A DNA stretch of 64,000 nucleotides from an uncultured Eubacteriales bacterium (GTDB lineage Bacteria > Bacillota > Clostridia > Oscillospirales > Acutalibacteraceae), in contig CAKUBN010000002.1 in NCBI GenBank assembly GCA_934643185.1, positions 1 to 64,000 of the forward strand, read 5' to 3'. The translations under genes were made by a program, and so were the position numbers. This document shows, piece after piece, positions 17,532 to 24,498 of this stretch; the stretch's first letter is position 1, and each line of letters begins with the position of its first letter. Under the pieces are notes generated by a model. The model worked only from the letters and a program-made list of their open reading frames with translations. It did no database searches and was not told the origin of the DNA.

Positions 17532-17546
17532 TTTATCCCGCCTTTC

Positions 17547-17939
17547 TCAAAGAATATCCTGCAAAACGCCGCTCTCTTTCAAAAGCGGCAAAAGGTGCAG
17601 AAGCTTTAAAATTTTCGCGGCTTCATCCAGCTTTTTCTGCCGCGCTTCGCCAAGCAAAGGCCGCAGCGCCGCAAGCAGCCGTGTGGAGTCGTCTTCGCGG
17701 TTCGCGCTTGCCAAAAGCGGCGCGGCGCGCAAGAGCATCGCCGTCATCGGGTCGCTGTTATTTAGTGTATTCAGCAAATTGAGCGGCGCGGCGGGCGCTG
17801 TGCTCTGCTGCACCGGCGGCGGAGCCGGGGCAGGGGCTTGCGGCGGGTTCATGCCCAGCGAGCTCATCACGCCCTGCAGCTGCGCCATGCTCTGCGGGTC
17901 GTTTAAAATGGATTGTACGGCTGCGGCCAGGTCTTCCAC
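17547..17939 (-). CDS. Hypothetical protein with STI1-like DP motif
   Basis: A 130-residue protein of unknown function. It opens with ILNDPQSMAQLQGVMSSLGM, which resembles the aspartate-proline helices of STI1/DP2-type modules. A proline/alanine linker (APAPAPPPVQQ) and a leucine-rich helical C-terminus follow. It begins with GTG 17939 behind AAAGGAGGTG. The upstream neighbour carries a similar DP motif, so the two may form a pair or share a partner. The STI1 resemblance is by eye and could be chance. Confidence 0.6.
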   Translation of the reverse strand: MEDLAAAVQSILNDPQSMAQLQGVMSSLGMNPPQAPAPAPPPVQQSTAPAAPLNLLNTLNNSDPMTAMLLRAAPLLASANREDDSTRLLAALRPLLGEARQKKLDEAAKILKLLHLLPLLKESGVLQDIL

Positions 17940-17956
17940 CGCCGCTCACCTCCTTT

Positions 17957-18193
17957 CTATTTTTTGCCGCCGAGCGCCTCGAATAATTTCTGCGCGGCCG
18001 GCGTGGAAAGCAGCTTTTTCGCGGCCTCCGGGTCGCTTAAAACACGGTTTAATTGAGAAGCCGCCGCGTTGTTCTGACTGCCTGTGATATTCTGCAGGTC
18101 GCCGTTTTCGGCGGCGGCGCGCAGCGCTTCCGGCGTGGTGTGCAGCCGTTTTGCCGCCAAGGCCAAAAGCGATTGCATTTCGCGTTCGTTCAT
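17957..18193 (-). CDS. Hypothetical protein with C-terminal DP motif
   Basis: A 78-residue helical protein and the first gene of the three-gene cluster. The N-terminal half has a short helix (EMQSLLALAAKRLHTTPEAL). The C-terminal half reads LSDPEAAKKLLSTPAAQKLF, again a DP-start helical hairpin like that of the next gene. An AGGGAGGG site precedes the ATG. No membrane segment or catalytic motif is seen. Function is unknown. Confidence 0.6.
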   Translation of the reverse strand: MNEREMQSLLALAAKRLHTTPEALRAAAENGDLQNITGSQNNAAASQLNRVLSDPEAAKKLLSTPAAQKLFEALGGKK

Positions 18194-18292
18194 GGTTGAC
18201 CCTCCCTTTAGGGAAACTTCCGTTTACAGTTTATGCGCGGCGCGAAAAAATGAGACCTCATCTGTGTTAAATTCAAAAGAAGGAGAATTTTC

Positions 18293-18763
18293 ATGAAACT
18301 GCTGGTTTTTTCGGATTCCCACGGCATGCCGCTTTATATGCGCGAAACGCTTGAAAAGCACCGGGATGTGGATGCCGTCATTTTCCTCGGCGACGGGCAA
18401 AACGATTTTCAAATGATGCGCGCCCTGTTCCCAAATATCGCGTTTTATTCTGTGCGCGGCAACTGTGACCTCGGCTGCGCAGACGTGCCGGTGCGCGAAA
18501 TTTTAGACCTCGACGGCGCCAAGATCTTCTGCACGCACGGGCACCTTTACCATGTGAAATCGGGGCTTTACACCGTTGTGTGCGCCGCAAGGGAGGCAGG
18601 CGCGAACCTTTTGCTGTTCGGCCACACGCACGAAGCGCTCGAAACCTACGACGACGGACTGTATATCCTAAATCCCGGCTCCTGCTCGGGTTTTCGCGCG
18701 ACCTGCGGGCTTGTGGACATTTCGCCCGCGGGAATATTAACAAATATTTTACACATAAATTGA
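18293..18763 (+). CDS. YfcE/MJ0936-family metallophosphoesterase
   Basis: A 156-residue calcineurin-like phosphodiesterase of the YfcE family, which hydrolyses model phosphodiesters and needs divalent metal. All five metal-site motifs are present: FSDSHG (residue 6), FLGDGQND (near 35), RGNCD (near 60), CTHGHLY (near 82) and FGHTHE (near 108). The compact length is normal. It starts at ATG 18293 behind AGAAGGAG and is divergent from the three-gene hypothetical cluster. Confidence 0.93.
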   Translation: MKLLVFSDSHGMPLYMRETLEKHRDVDAVIFLGDGQNDFQMMRALFPNIAFYSVRGNCDLGCADVPVREILDLDGAKIFCTHGHLYHVKSGLYTVVCAAREAGANLLLFGHTHEALETYDDGLYILNPGSCSGFRATCGLVDISPAGILTNILHIN

Positions 18764-18785
18764 CATCAAGCGACACAACTTGTCA

Positions 18786-18814
18786 TTGACATTGCACAGA
18801 TAAAATGGTAATCT
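18786..18814 (+). promoter_or_regulatory. Predicted promoter of the phosphoglucomutase gene
   Basis: TTGACA (18786-18791) is followed after 17 nt by TAATCT (18809-18814). The -35 is perfect and the -10 weak. The leader to the start codon is about 95 nt. Confidence 0.5.
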
Positions 18815-18914
18815 AATTATAGCGTGTAGGTGCGGGTCATCCGCATTCAACATAAGGCAGATACGATGTTTTTCGCACTGCCGAAAATTCAAATCATGGA
18901 AGGAAGAATAGAGT

Positions 18915-20618
18915 ATGACCGAGTATGAAAGATGGCTCAGCGTCGAGCTGGACGATCCCGACTTGAAAGAAGAGCTGCTTTCCGTTAAGGATCAGCCCGA
19001 GGAGATAAACGACCGTTTTTACAGAGACCTTGCCTTCGGCACCGGCGGCCTTCGCGGCGTCATCGGCGCAGGCACGAACCGCATGAACGTCTATACGGTC
19101 CGCAAGGCAACACAGGGCCTTGCAAATTACCTGAATAAGCACAACACAGAGGGCAAGCCCCTTTCCGTTGCCATTGCGCACGACAGCCGCAACAAGGGCG
19201 TGCTGTTCTCCAAGGAGTCCGCAGCGGTGCTCGCCGCAAACGGCATCAAGGCGTACCTCTACCCGCAGCTCATGCCGACCCCGGCACTGTCCTTCGCTGT
19301 GCGTCACCTGCACTGCGATGCAGGCATCTGCGTCACGGCAAGCCACAACCCGGCAAAGTACAACGGCTATAAGGCCTACGGCAATGACGGCTGCCAGGTA
19401 ACGGAAGGCATGGCAGACGGCATCATGGCAGAGATTGAAGCCCTCGATATCTTCGCGGACGTGAAGAAGATCCCGTTTGAGGAAGCGCTTGCTTCCGGCA
19501 AGGCGGAATATATCGGCGAAGAGACCGTCAGCGCGTTCATCGATGCGGTTTACAACATGAGTATCCTCGGCAAGCCGGCGGATAACCTCAAGCTCGTTTA
19601 CACCCCGCTCAACGGCAGCGGCAAAATGTGCGTGCTACGCATCCTCGACCGCATCGGCGTGAAGGACGTCACCGTTGTGCCGGAGCAGAGCGAGCCGGAC
19701 GGCAACTTCCCCACCTGCCCGTACCCGAACCCGGAAATTCGTGAAGCACTCCAGAAGGGCCTTGACCTCTGCGAGAAGGTAAAGCCCGACCTGCTGCTTG
19801 CGACCGACCCGGACTGCGACCGCGTGGGCATCGCTGTTAACCAGCACGGCGAGTATGTGCTCATGACCGGCAACGAAGTGGGCATTCTGCTCCTCAACTT
19901 CATTGCACAGTGCAAAACGGAGCTCGGCACCATGCCGAAGGACCCGGTCGCCGTCACAACGATCGTTTCCACCGATATGGTCAACGACATCGCAAAGGAT
20001 TACGGCATCGAAATCCGCCGTACGCTCACCGGCTTCAAGTACATCGGCGACCAGATCGCGTTGCTCGAGAGCGAAGGTCATCCGGAGCGCTACCTGCTCG
20101 GCTTTGAAGAGAGCTACGGCTACCTCTCCGGCGGCTATGTACGCGATAAGGACGCCGTGGACGGCAGCATGATCATCTGCGAAATGGCTTCCTACTACAA
20201 AGAAAAGGGCATGACGCTCGTCGATGCCATCAATGTTCTGTACGAAAAGTACGGCTACTATAAGAACGCTCTGTGCAACTTCGCGTTTGAGGGTGAGGAC
20301 GGCATGAAGAAGATGAACTCCATCATGGATCATCTGCGTCACAACGCACCGGCGGAGATCGCAGGCTTCAAGGTCGTCGGCGACAGCGACTATCTGCTTT
20401 CCGTGCGCACAGAGGGTGCGGAGAAGACGGAGATCACGCTTCCAAAGTCCAATGTGCTCGAGTATCGTCTGGAAAACGGCAGCAAGCTCATCGTTCGTCC
20501 GTCCGGCACAGAGCCGAAGATCAAGATCTACCTCTCCGGCAAGGGCAAGACTGCCACAGAGTCCGATGAGATCATCGCAAAAATGGAGAAAGCGGCAACC
20601 GAACTGCTCGGTCTGTAA
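18915..20618 (+). CDS. pgcA: Alpha-phosphoglucomutase/phosphomannomutase
   Basis: This enzyme interconverts glucose 1-phosphate and glucose 6-phosphate, feeding cell-envelope and storage polysaccharides. The 567-residue length and FGTGGLRG start fit the PgcA type. Motifs in order: the phosphoserine loop TASHNPAKYNGYK (near residue 140), the metal loop ATDPDCDRVG (near 295), the sugar loop GFEESYGY (near 397) and the phosphate-binding RPSGTEPKIKIY (near 530). A GGAAGGA site precedes the ATG and a strong terminator follows. Confidence 0.95.
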   Translation: MTEYERWLSVELDDPDLKEELLSVKDQPEEINDRFYRDLAFGTGGLRGVIGAGTNRMNVYTVRKATQGLANYLNKHNTEGKPLSVAIAHDSRNKGVLFSKESAAVLAANGIKAYLYPQLMPTPALSFAVRHLHCDAGICVTASHNPAKYNGYKAYGNDGCQVTEGMADGIMAEIEALDIFADVKKIPFEEALASGKAEYIGEETVSAFIDAVYNMSILGKPADNLKLVYTPLNGSGKMCVLRILDRIGVKDVTVVPEQSEPDGNFPTCPYPNPEIREALQKGLDLCEKVKPDLLLATDPDCDRVGIAVNQHGEYVLMTGNEVGILLLNFIAQCKTELGTMPKDPVAVTTIVSTDMVNDIAKDYGIEIRRTLTGFKYIGDQIALLESEGHPERYLLGFEESYGYLSGGYVRDKDAVDGSMIICEMASYYKEKGMTLVDAINVLYEKYGYYKNALCNFAFEGEDGMKKMNSIMDHLRHNAPAEIAGFKVVGDSDYLLSVRTEGAEKTEITLPKSNVLEYRLENGSKLIVRPSGTEPKIKIYLSGKGKTATESDEIIAKMEKAATELLGL

Positions 20619-20633
20619 TTTCTACATAAGCTA

Positions 20634-20677
20634 AAAAGGGGCAGAATTCCGGTTTTCGCCGGGGTCCTGCCCTTTTT
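20634..20677 (+). terminator. Terminator after phosphoglucomutase
   Basis: A perfect 11-bp outer stem with arms AAAAAGGGCAG and CTGCCCTTTTT encloses a small CCGG/CCGG hairpin. It works as a classic T-tract terminator 16 nt past the stop. Confidence 0.9.
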
Positions 20678-20687
20678 GTGCAAAAAG

Positions 20688-20717
20688 ATGTCCTCTCATG
20701 TCCTGCGATGTCCTCTT
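20688..20717 (+). repeat. Three tandem 10-nt repeats upstream of the recA promoter
   Basis: ATGTCCTCTC, ATGTCCTGCG and ATGTCCTCTT follow one another without gaps. The shared 7-mer ATGTCCT recurs every 10 nt, close to one helical turn, so all three face the same side of the DNA. They lie 57 nt upstream of the recA -35 and could be an operator, or a chance micro-repeat. Confidence 0.6.
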
Positions 20718-20751
20718 GACTGTCGCTTTTTTGCTCACCTCAGCGAAAAAA

Positions 20752-20802
20752 GAAAATATGTTCGAGAAAACCGTTGCTTTTTTTCGACGGATTTAGTATA
20801 AT
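20752..20802 (+). promoter_or_regulatory. recA promoter with candidate LexA box
   Basis: TTGCTT (20774-20779) and a perfect TATAAT (20797-20802) are 17 nt apart. Just upstream, GAAAATATGTTC (20752-20763) matches the Firmicute LexA half-site palindrome GAAC-N4-GTTC with one mismatch. A hairpin-forming CTTTTTTGCT/AGCGAAAAAAG pair (20726-20752) precedes it. The predicted transcript would have a leader of about 630 nt containing two hairpin elements. Confidence 0.7.
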
Positions 20803-20865
20803 AGAGATTGTAAAGAAGAGCGAGGAACGCAGAAACAAAATTCGTAGTAAGCTGACGGAAACGGC

Positions 20866-20908
20866 GGTTAAAAGTCTTTGATTAAATTTTCTCGCAGCTT
20901 GCGAAAAA
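20866..20908 (+). repeat. Truncated head of a six-hairpin element
   Basis: GGTTAAAAGTCTTTGATTAA repeats the conserved left end of the family. One hairpin follows (arms TTTTCTCGCA and TGCGAAAA, one bulge), and the sequence then runs straight into full copy B. It has H1 only, so it is a remnant or a landing site for copy B. Confidence 0.75.
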
Positions 20909-20911
20909 CGT

Positions 20912-21108
20912 GGTCAAAAGTCTTTAGTCAAGTTTTCTTCGAGAAAACTTGCGGGTGCTTAGGGCAGAGCCCTAAGTCGCTTTCCGCAGAAAGCGAAATC
21001 TTTTTGCGTTCAGAAGATCAGGAAGGGAGGACGAAACTTCCAGTGGACGTTTCGTCCGAGGGAAACCCTATCAAGGGGTTTCCCTATGGATTTGCGCTGC
21101 AAATCCAT
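20912..21108 (+). repeat. Six-hairpin intergenic element, copy B
   Basis: A full copy: H1 20930-20950 (arm AAGTTTTCT), H2 20958-20976 (arm CTTAGGGC), H3 20978-20995 (arm CGCTTTC, loop CGCA), the TTTTTGCG and AGGAAGGG linker, H4 21029-21057 (arm GGACGAAAC extended past one mismatch), H5 21059-21085 (arm AGGGAAACCC) and H6 21086-21108 (arm ATGGATTTGC, loop GCT). H3 and H6 differ completely from copy A yet remain perfectly paired. Confidence 0.9.
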
Positions 21109-21173
21109 AAAAGAAACGCTGTACTTATCGTTTTCCACGAGTATAGTATGAGTGCGGTAGTTTTGCGTATTAA

Positions 21174-21368
21174 AAGGGCGGCAGCGCCGCCCTTCGGGAG
21201 ACCCCCTAATAGGGTCTCCCACACCTTAACAGTCCACTGGACTGTTAAGGTTCCCGTCCTGATTTTTAGGTAGGCAAAAGGGTTTCGAACTCTGCGGAGT
21301 TCGACCAAGGGCTTTGCCCTTGGATCCCACCAACTTTTTGAAAAAAGTTGGATCAAAAACTTTTAACC
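21174..21368 (-). repeat. Six-hairpin intergenic element, copy C (reversed)
   Basis: The same architecture read on the minus strand, starting at 21368: H1 21350-21331 (arm CAACTTTTT), H2 21323-21305 (arm CCAAGGGC), H3 21303-21286 (arm CGAACTC, loop CGCA), a CTTTTGCCT linker, H4 21251-21223 (arm ACCTTAACAGTCC, loop AGT), H5 21220-21196 (arm GGGAGACCC) and H6 21194-21174 (arm AAGGGCGGC). It faces copy B tail to tail, 65 nt apart, and ends 68 nt before recA. Confidence 0.9.
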
Positions 21369-21436
21369 ACGCTCGACGGAAGCTCGATATTCATGCAACC
21401 ATACACCCAAATTTCAAAAGAAGTGAGGATATAACC

Positions 21437-22609
21437 ATGGCGAAGGAAAATAAAAGCCCTGTAAGCAAAAAAGTGGAGGACATCAAGCCCGAAGACAAGC
21501 GCAAAGCGCTTGAAACCGCGTTGACGCAGATCAAAAAGCAATTCGGCGAGGGCGCCGTTATGCGCCTTGGCCAGAATAACGGCATGCACGTGGATGCGAT
21601 CTCCACCGGTTCTCTTTCGCTGGACCTCGCACTCGGCATCGGCGGTCTGCCGCGCGGCAGAATCATCGAGATCTACGGGCCGGAATCCTCCGGTAAAACC
21701 ACCTTGGCGCTCCACTGCGTCGCCGAAGGCCAGAAAATGGGCGGCAACGCGGCGTTTATCGACGTAGAGCACGCGCTTGACCCGGTCTACGCGTCCGCGC
21801 TCGGCGTAGACGTAGACTCCCTGCTCGTTTCGCAGCCGGATACCGGCGAGCAGGCGCTGGAGATCACCGAGGCGCTCGTACGCTCCAACGCCATCGACGT
21901 CATCGTTGTGGACTCCGTTGCAGCACTCGTTCCGCGCGCGGAAATTGAGGGCGAAATGGGCGACAGCCACGTTGGTCTGCAGGCGCGCCTCATGTCGCAG
22001 GCACTTAGAAAGCTTGCCGGCGCGATCTCGAAGTCGAATTGCGTTGCCATTTTCATCAACCAGCTGCGTGAAAAAGTCGGCGTTGTCTACGGCAACCCGG
22101 AGGTCACGCCGGGCGGCCGCGCGCTGAAGTTCTATTCCTCTGTGCGTCTCGATGTGCGCAAGAAGGAAGTTTTAAAGAGCGGCACCGACATCATCGGCTC
22201 CCGCACAAAGGTCAAGGTCGTGAAAAACAAGGTTGCGCCGCCGTTCCGTGAGGTCGAGTTCGACATCATGTACGGCCAGGGCATCTCTAAAGTCGGCGAC
22301 CTCCTGGACCTTGCCGAAAAGCTCGAGATCGTGCAGAAGAGCGGCGCGTGGTTCTCTTATAACGGCACGCGCATCGGTCAGGGCCGCGACAACGCGAAGA
22401 ACTTCCTGCGCGACAACCCGGATATTTTTGAGGAAATTTCCGAGCTCGTCCGCCAGAATGCGGATAAGCTCTACGCAAAGTCCATCAAGGGCGGCAGTGC
22501 GCCGAAGCCCGTTGAAAAGGCCGAGGAGGAAGAATCTCCCGAGCAGGCAGAGAACACCCGCAAGAATGTGCAGGCAGACATCGACATCACGGTCGATGAC
22601 GACGAATAA
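21437..22609 (+). CDS. recA: Recombinase RecA
   Basis: RecA drives homologous recombination and, as an active filament, LexA self-cleavage. The 390-residue protein shows the Walker A GPESSGKTT near residue 85, FIDVEHALDP near 112, the Walker B IVVDSVAAL near 160, the L2 loop GNPEVTPGGRALKFY region near 225 and an acidic tail (VEKAEEEESPEQAE ... TVDDDE). ATG 21437 is preferred over upstream codons because AGTGAGG precedes it and MAKENKSPVSKK begins like clostridial RecA. Its last base overlaps the recX start. The promoter lies about 640 nt upstream. Confidence 0.98.
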   Translation: MAKENKSPVSKKVEDIKPEDKRKALETALTQIKKQFGEGAVMRLGQNNGMHVDAISTGSLSLDLALGIGGLPRGRIIEIYGPESSGKTTLALHCVAEGQKMGGNAAFIDVEHALDPVYASALGVDVDSLLVSQPDTGEQALEITEALVRSNAIDVIVVDSVAALVPRAEIEGEMGDSHVGLQARLMSQALRKLAGAISKSNCVAIFINQLREKVGVVYGNPEVTPGGRALKFYSSVRLDVRKKEVLKSGTDIIGSRTKVKVVKNKVAPPFREVEFDIMYGQGISKVGDLLDLAEKLEIVQKSGAWFSYNGTRIGQGRDNAKNFLRDNPDIFEEISELVRQNADKLYAKSIKGGSAPKPVEKAEEEESPEQAENTRKNVQADIDITVDDDE

Positions 22610-23220
22610 TGAAGATCACGGACATTGCCCCGCGCCGCCACAGGCTTTCGCAGCTGTATATTGACGGTGAAGCGGCGGTGAAGGTGGACACGGAAACCTT
22701 ATTGCGCGAGGGCATTGCCATCGGCGATGAGCTCGACGACGAGGAGCTGCACGCGCTTTTGCAGGCCTCCGCAAAGCACCGCGCCGAAGAAAAGGCGCTG
22801 TACCTTTTGGAGCACCGTGCCCACTCCAAAAAAGAACTGGAAAACAAGATCACCCGCGCGGAGTTTGACCGCGAGGCCGCCCGCAGTGCCGTGGAGCACA
22901 TGGAAGAGCTGGGGCTTTTAGACGATGAGGACTACGCCCGCCGCCTTGCAAATGAGCTTTTCACGCGCAAAAAGTTCGGCGCGCGCCGCGTAAAGCAGGA
23001 GCTGCGCCAAAAGGGCATTGACGATGCGCTCATCGCCGCGGTGATGGACGAGTTTTCCACAGAACGTTCGGAAACAGAGGAAAACATCCGCGCCATTTTG
23101 GAGCGAAAGTACCCCATGGCGCGCGAAGACGAAAAAGTGCGCCGCCGCGCCGTAGCTGCTTTGCAGCGCTACGGCTACGGCTTTGACGAGATCTTTTCCG
23201 TTCTGAATTCGGAAGAATGA
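22609..23220 (+). CDS. recX: Regulatory protein RecX
   Basis: RecX binds RecA filaments and tunes recombination. The 203-residue protein has the tandem three-helix repeats of the family: ALYLLEHRAHSKKELENKI (near residue 62), the MEELGLLDDEDYARRLANEL segment (near 100), ARRVKQELRQKGIDDALI (near 125) and the final AALQRYGYGFDEI. The start codon shares bases with the recA stop (TAATG), so translation is coupled. A perfect terminator follows immediately. Confidence 0.95.
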   Translation: MKITDIAPRRHRLSQLYIDGEAAVKVDTETLLREGIAIGDELDDEELHALLQASAKHRAEEKALYLLEHRAHSKKELENKITRAEFDREAARSAVEHMEELGLLDDEDYARRLANELFTRKKFGARRVKQELRQKGIDDALIAAVMDEFSTERSETEENIRAILERKYPMAREDEKVRRRAVAALQRYGYGFDEIFSVLNSEE

Positions 23221-23225
23221 CCGTA

Positions 23226-23258
23226 AAAACGGCGCTGCTTTCCTTGCAGTGCCGTTTT
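23226..23258 (+). terminator. Terminator after recX
   Basis: A 13-bp stem (one G-T pair) with arms AAAACGGCGCTGC and GCAGTGCCGTTTT has T-rich flanks, 5 nt past the recX stop. Confidence 0.85.
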
Positions 23259-23277
23259 GTGTTCCGGGGGTGAAGCT

Positions 23278-23712
23278 GTGAAAAAGTCAGTTTGCATCGA
23301 AATTCTTTGTATTTTGATTTTCGGCGTTTCGCTCGGCGTGGGGCTGAAATTGGGCTTTATGCAGACGAACGCGGCACGATATGCGGAATACTGGAAAATC
23401 GAATTGCCGCAGGGCATGACGGAAATTTATTCGGCACATTCCAAAGATATGGCGCTCGGTGACGGTGTGCGATACGCGGTTTTTGAGGCGGAAAACGCAG
23501 ACGTGTTTTCGACTTTTGTACAGGAAAATGTGGAATTTCCGTGGGACGAGATCAAAACGAGTTTAGAGCAGATCGGCGTGCCGGAAGAACGTATGGTGCT
23601 GTTTGAAGAAAACCTGAGCGGTGAAATTCTGAGAAAAGAGGACGGCAGCCGGCTGTATATACTGGTGTCAAAAGCTGAAAAACGGGCATATTTTGTGCAG
23701 ATCACGATGTAA
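23278..23712 (+). CDS. Hypothetical membrane-anchored protein
   Basis: A 144-residue protein starting at GTG 23278 behind GGGGGTG. One N-terminal hydrophobic helix (CIEILCILIFGVSLGVGLKL, about 5-25) preceded by two lysines suggests a membrane anchor with the remaining 115 residues outside. I recognise no domain in the extracellular part. A weak methyltransferase pseudogene follows 17 nt later, and the two may once have formed an operon. Confidence 0.6.
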   Translation: MKKSVCIEILCILIFGVSLGVGLKLGFMQTNAARYAEYWKIELPQGMTEIYSAHSKDMALGDGVRYAVFEAENADVFSTFVQENVEFPWDEIKTSLEQIGVPEERMVLFEENLSGEILRKEDGSRLYILVSKAEKRAYFVQITM

Positions 23713-23729
23713 AAAGAACGGAGGACGTT

Positions 23730-24334
23730 ATGTTTTGGGATTATGCTGCCGGTGTGTATGATATATTTGCGAACGTCATCAACAAAAAGACGCACAAAAC
23801 GCTGTGCGCGGCGGTGGCAGAGCGCATTTTGCCTGCGGACGAGGTGCTGGAGTGCGCGTGCGGCACGGGCATGCTGAGCCGCGTCATCGCCCCGCGGTGC
23901 AAAACGCTGATCGCAGAGGATATTTCTGAAACATGCTGAAAAAGGCGCGGAAAAAGTGTGCGCAGCTTCAAAACGTGACGTTTCAAAAGGGCGACATTTT
24001 AGCGCTGGAGCACCCGGCGGAACGCTTTGACGTAGTGGTCGCGGCGAACGTCATCCATTTGCTCGACGAGCCGCTCCGTGCGCTGCATGAACTTAATCGG
24101 GTGTGCAGAACGGGCGGCAGGCTCATCATTCCGACCTACATGAACGAAAAGGAAAACGGCAAAACGAACGGCATTACGAGTGCCATCGGCAAGGCGGGCG
24201 CGGATTTCAAGCGGGAATTCACGCTGAGCTCTTATGAGCAGTTCTTTAAGGACGCGGGCTACACGGATGCGGAATATATCTGGTGCCCGGGCAAGGTGCC
24301 GTGCGCAGTGGCTGTGCTGCGCAAAAAGGCGTGA
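23730..24334 (+). pseudogene. Class I SAM-dependent methyltransferase, frameshifted
   Basis: The first 68 codons (frame of 23730) carry the SAM-binding LECACGTGMLS motif and run to IAEDISE, where the frame stops at TGA 23937. A second frame from 23933 continues as MLKKARKKC ... FDVVVAANVIHLLDEP and ends in PCAVAVLRKKA, a normal C-terminal half. One extra A in GAAACATG near 23930 would restore ISENMLKKA, the usual motif order. A single-base deletion is therefore likely, either real or a sequencing error. Substrate is unknown. Confidence 0.75.
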
Positions 24335-24384
24335 TTTTCGTGCGGCAAACGCGTTTTTGCGTGCAGAATTGTATGATTTTTGTG

Positions 24385-24430
24385 AACGGGCGGCATTTCG
24401 ATTGAAAAGCCGCTCGTTTTCTGCTAAAAT
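24385..24430 (+). promoter_or_regulatory. rimO promoter overlapping an upstream terminator
   Basis: The hairpin AACGGGCGGC / GCCGCTCGTT (24385-24418) followed by TTTT looks like a terminator. Its loop and right arm contain a promoter: TTGAAA (24402-24407), 17 nt, TAAAAT (24425-24430). Upstream transcription would end where the rimO operon begins. Confidence 0.7.
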
Positions 24431-24498
24431 AGGTAGCGGCAAAACAGAAATTATATAAGGGCATGTCCTTGGATATGCACCGAGAAAGGGTTATATAC

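Noticed and set aside
20866..21368. Possible CRISPR array or tandem attachment sites
   Set aside because: The hairpins are not identical direct repeats separated by spacers. They are different stems in a fixed order, and no cas gene is in the window.
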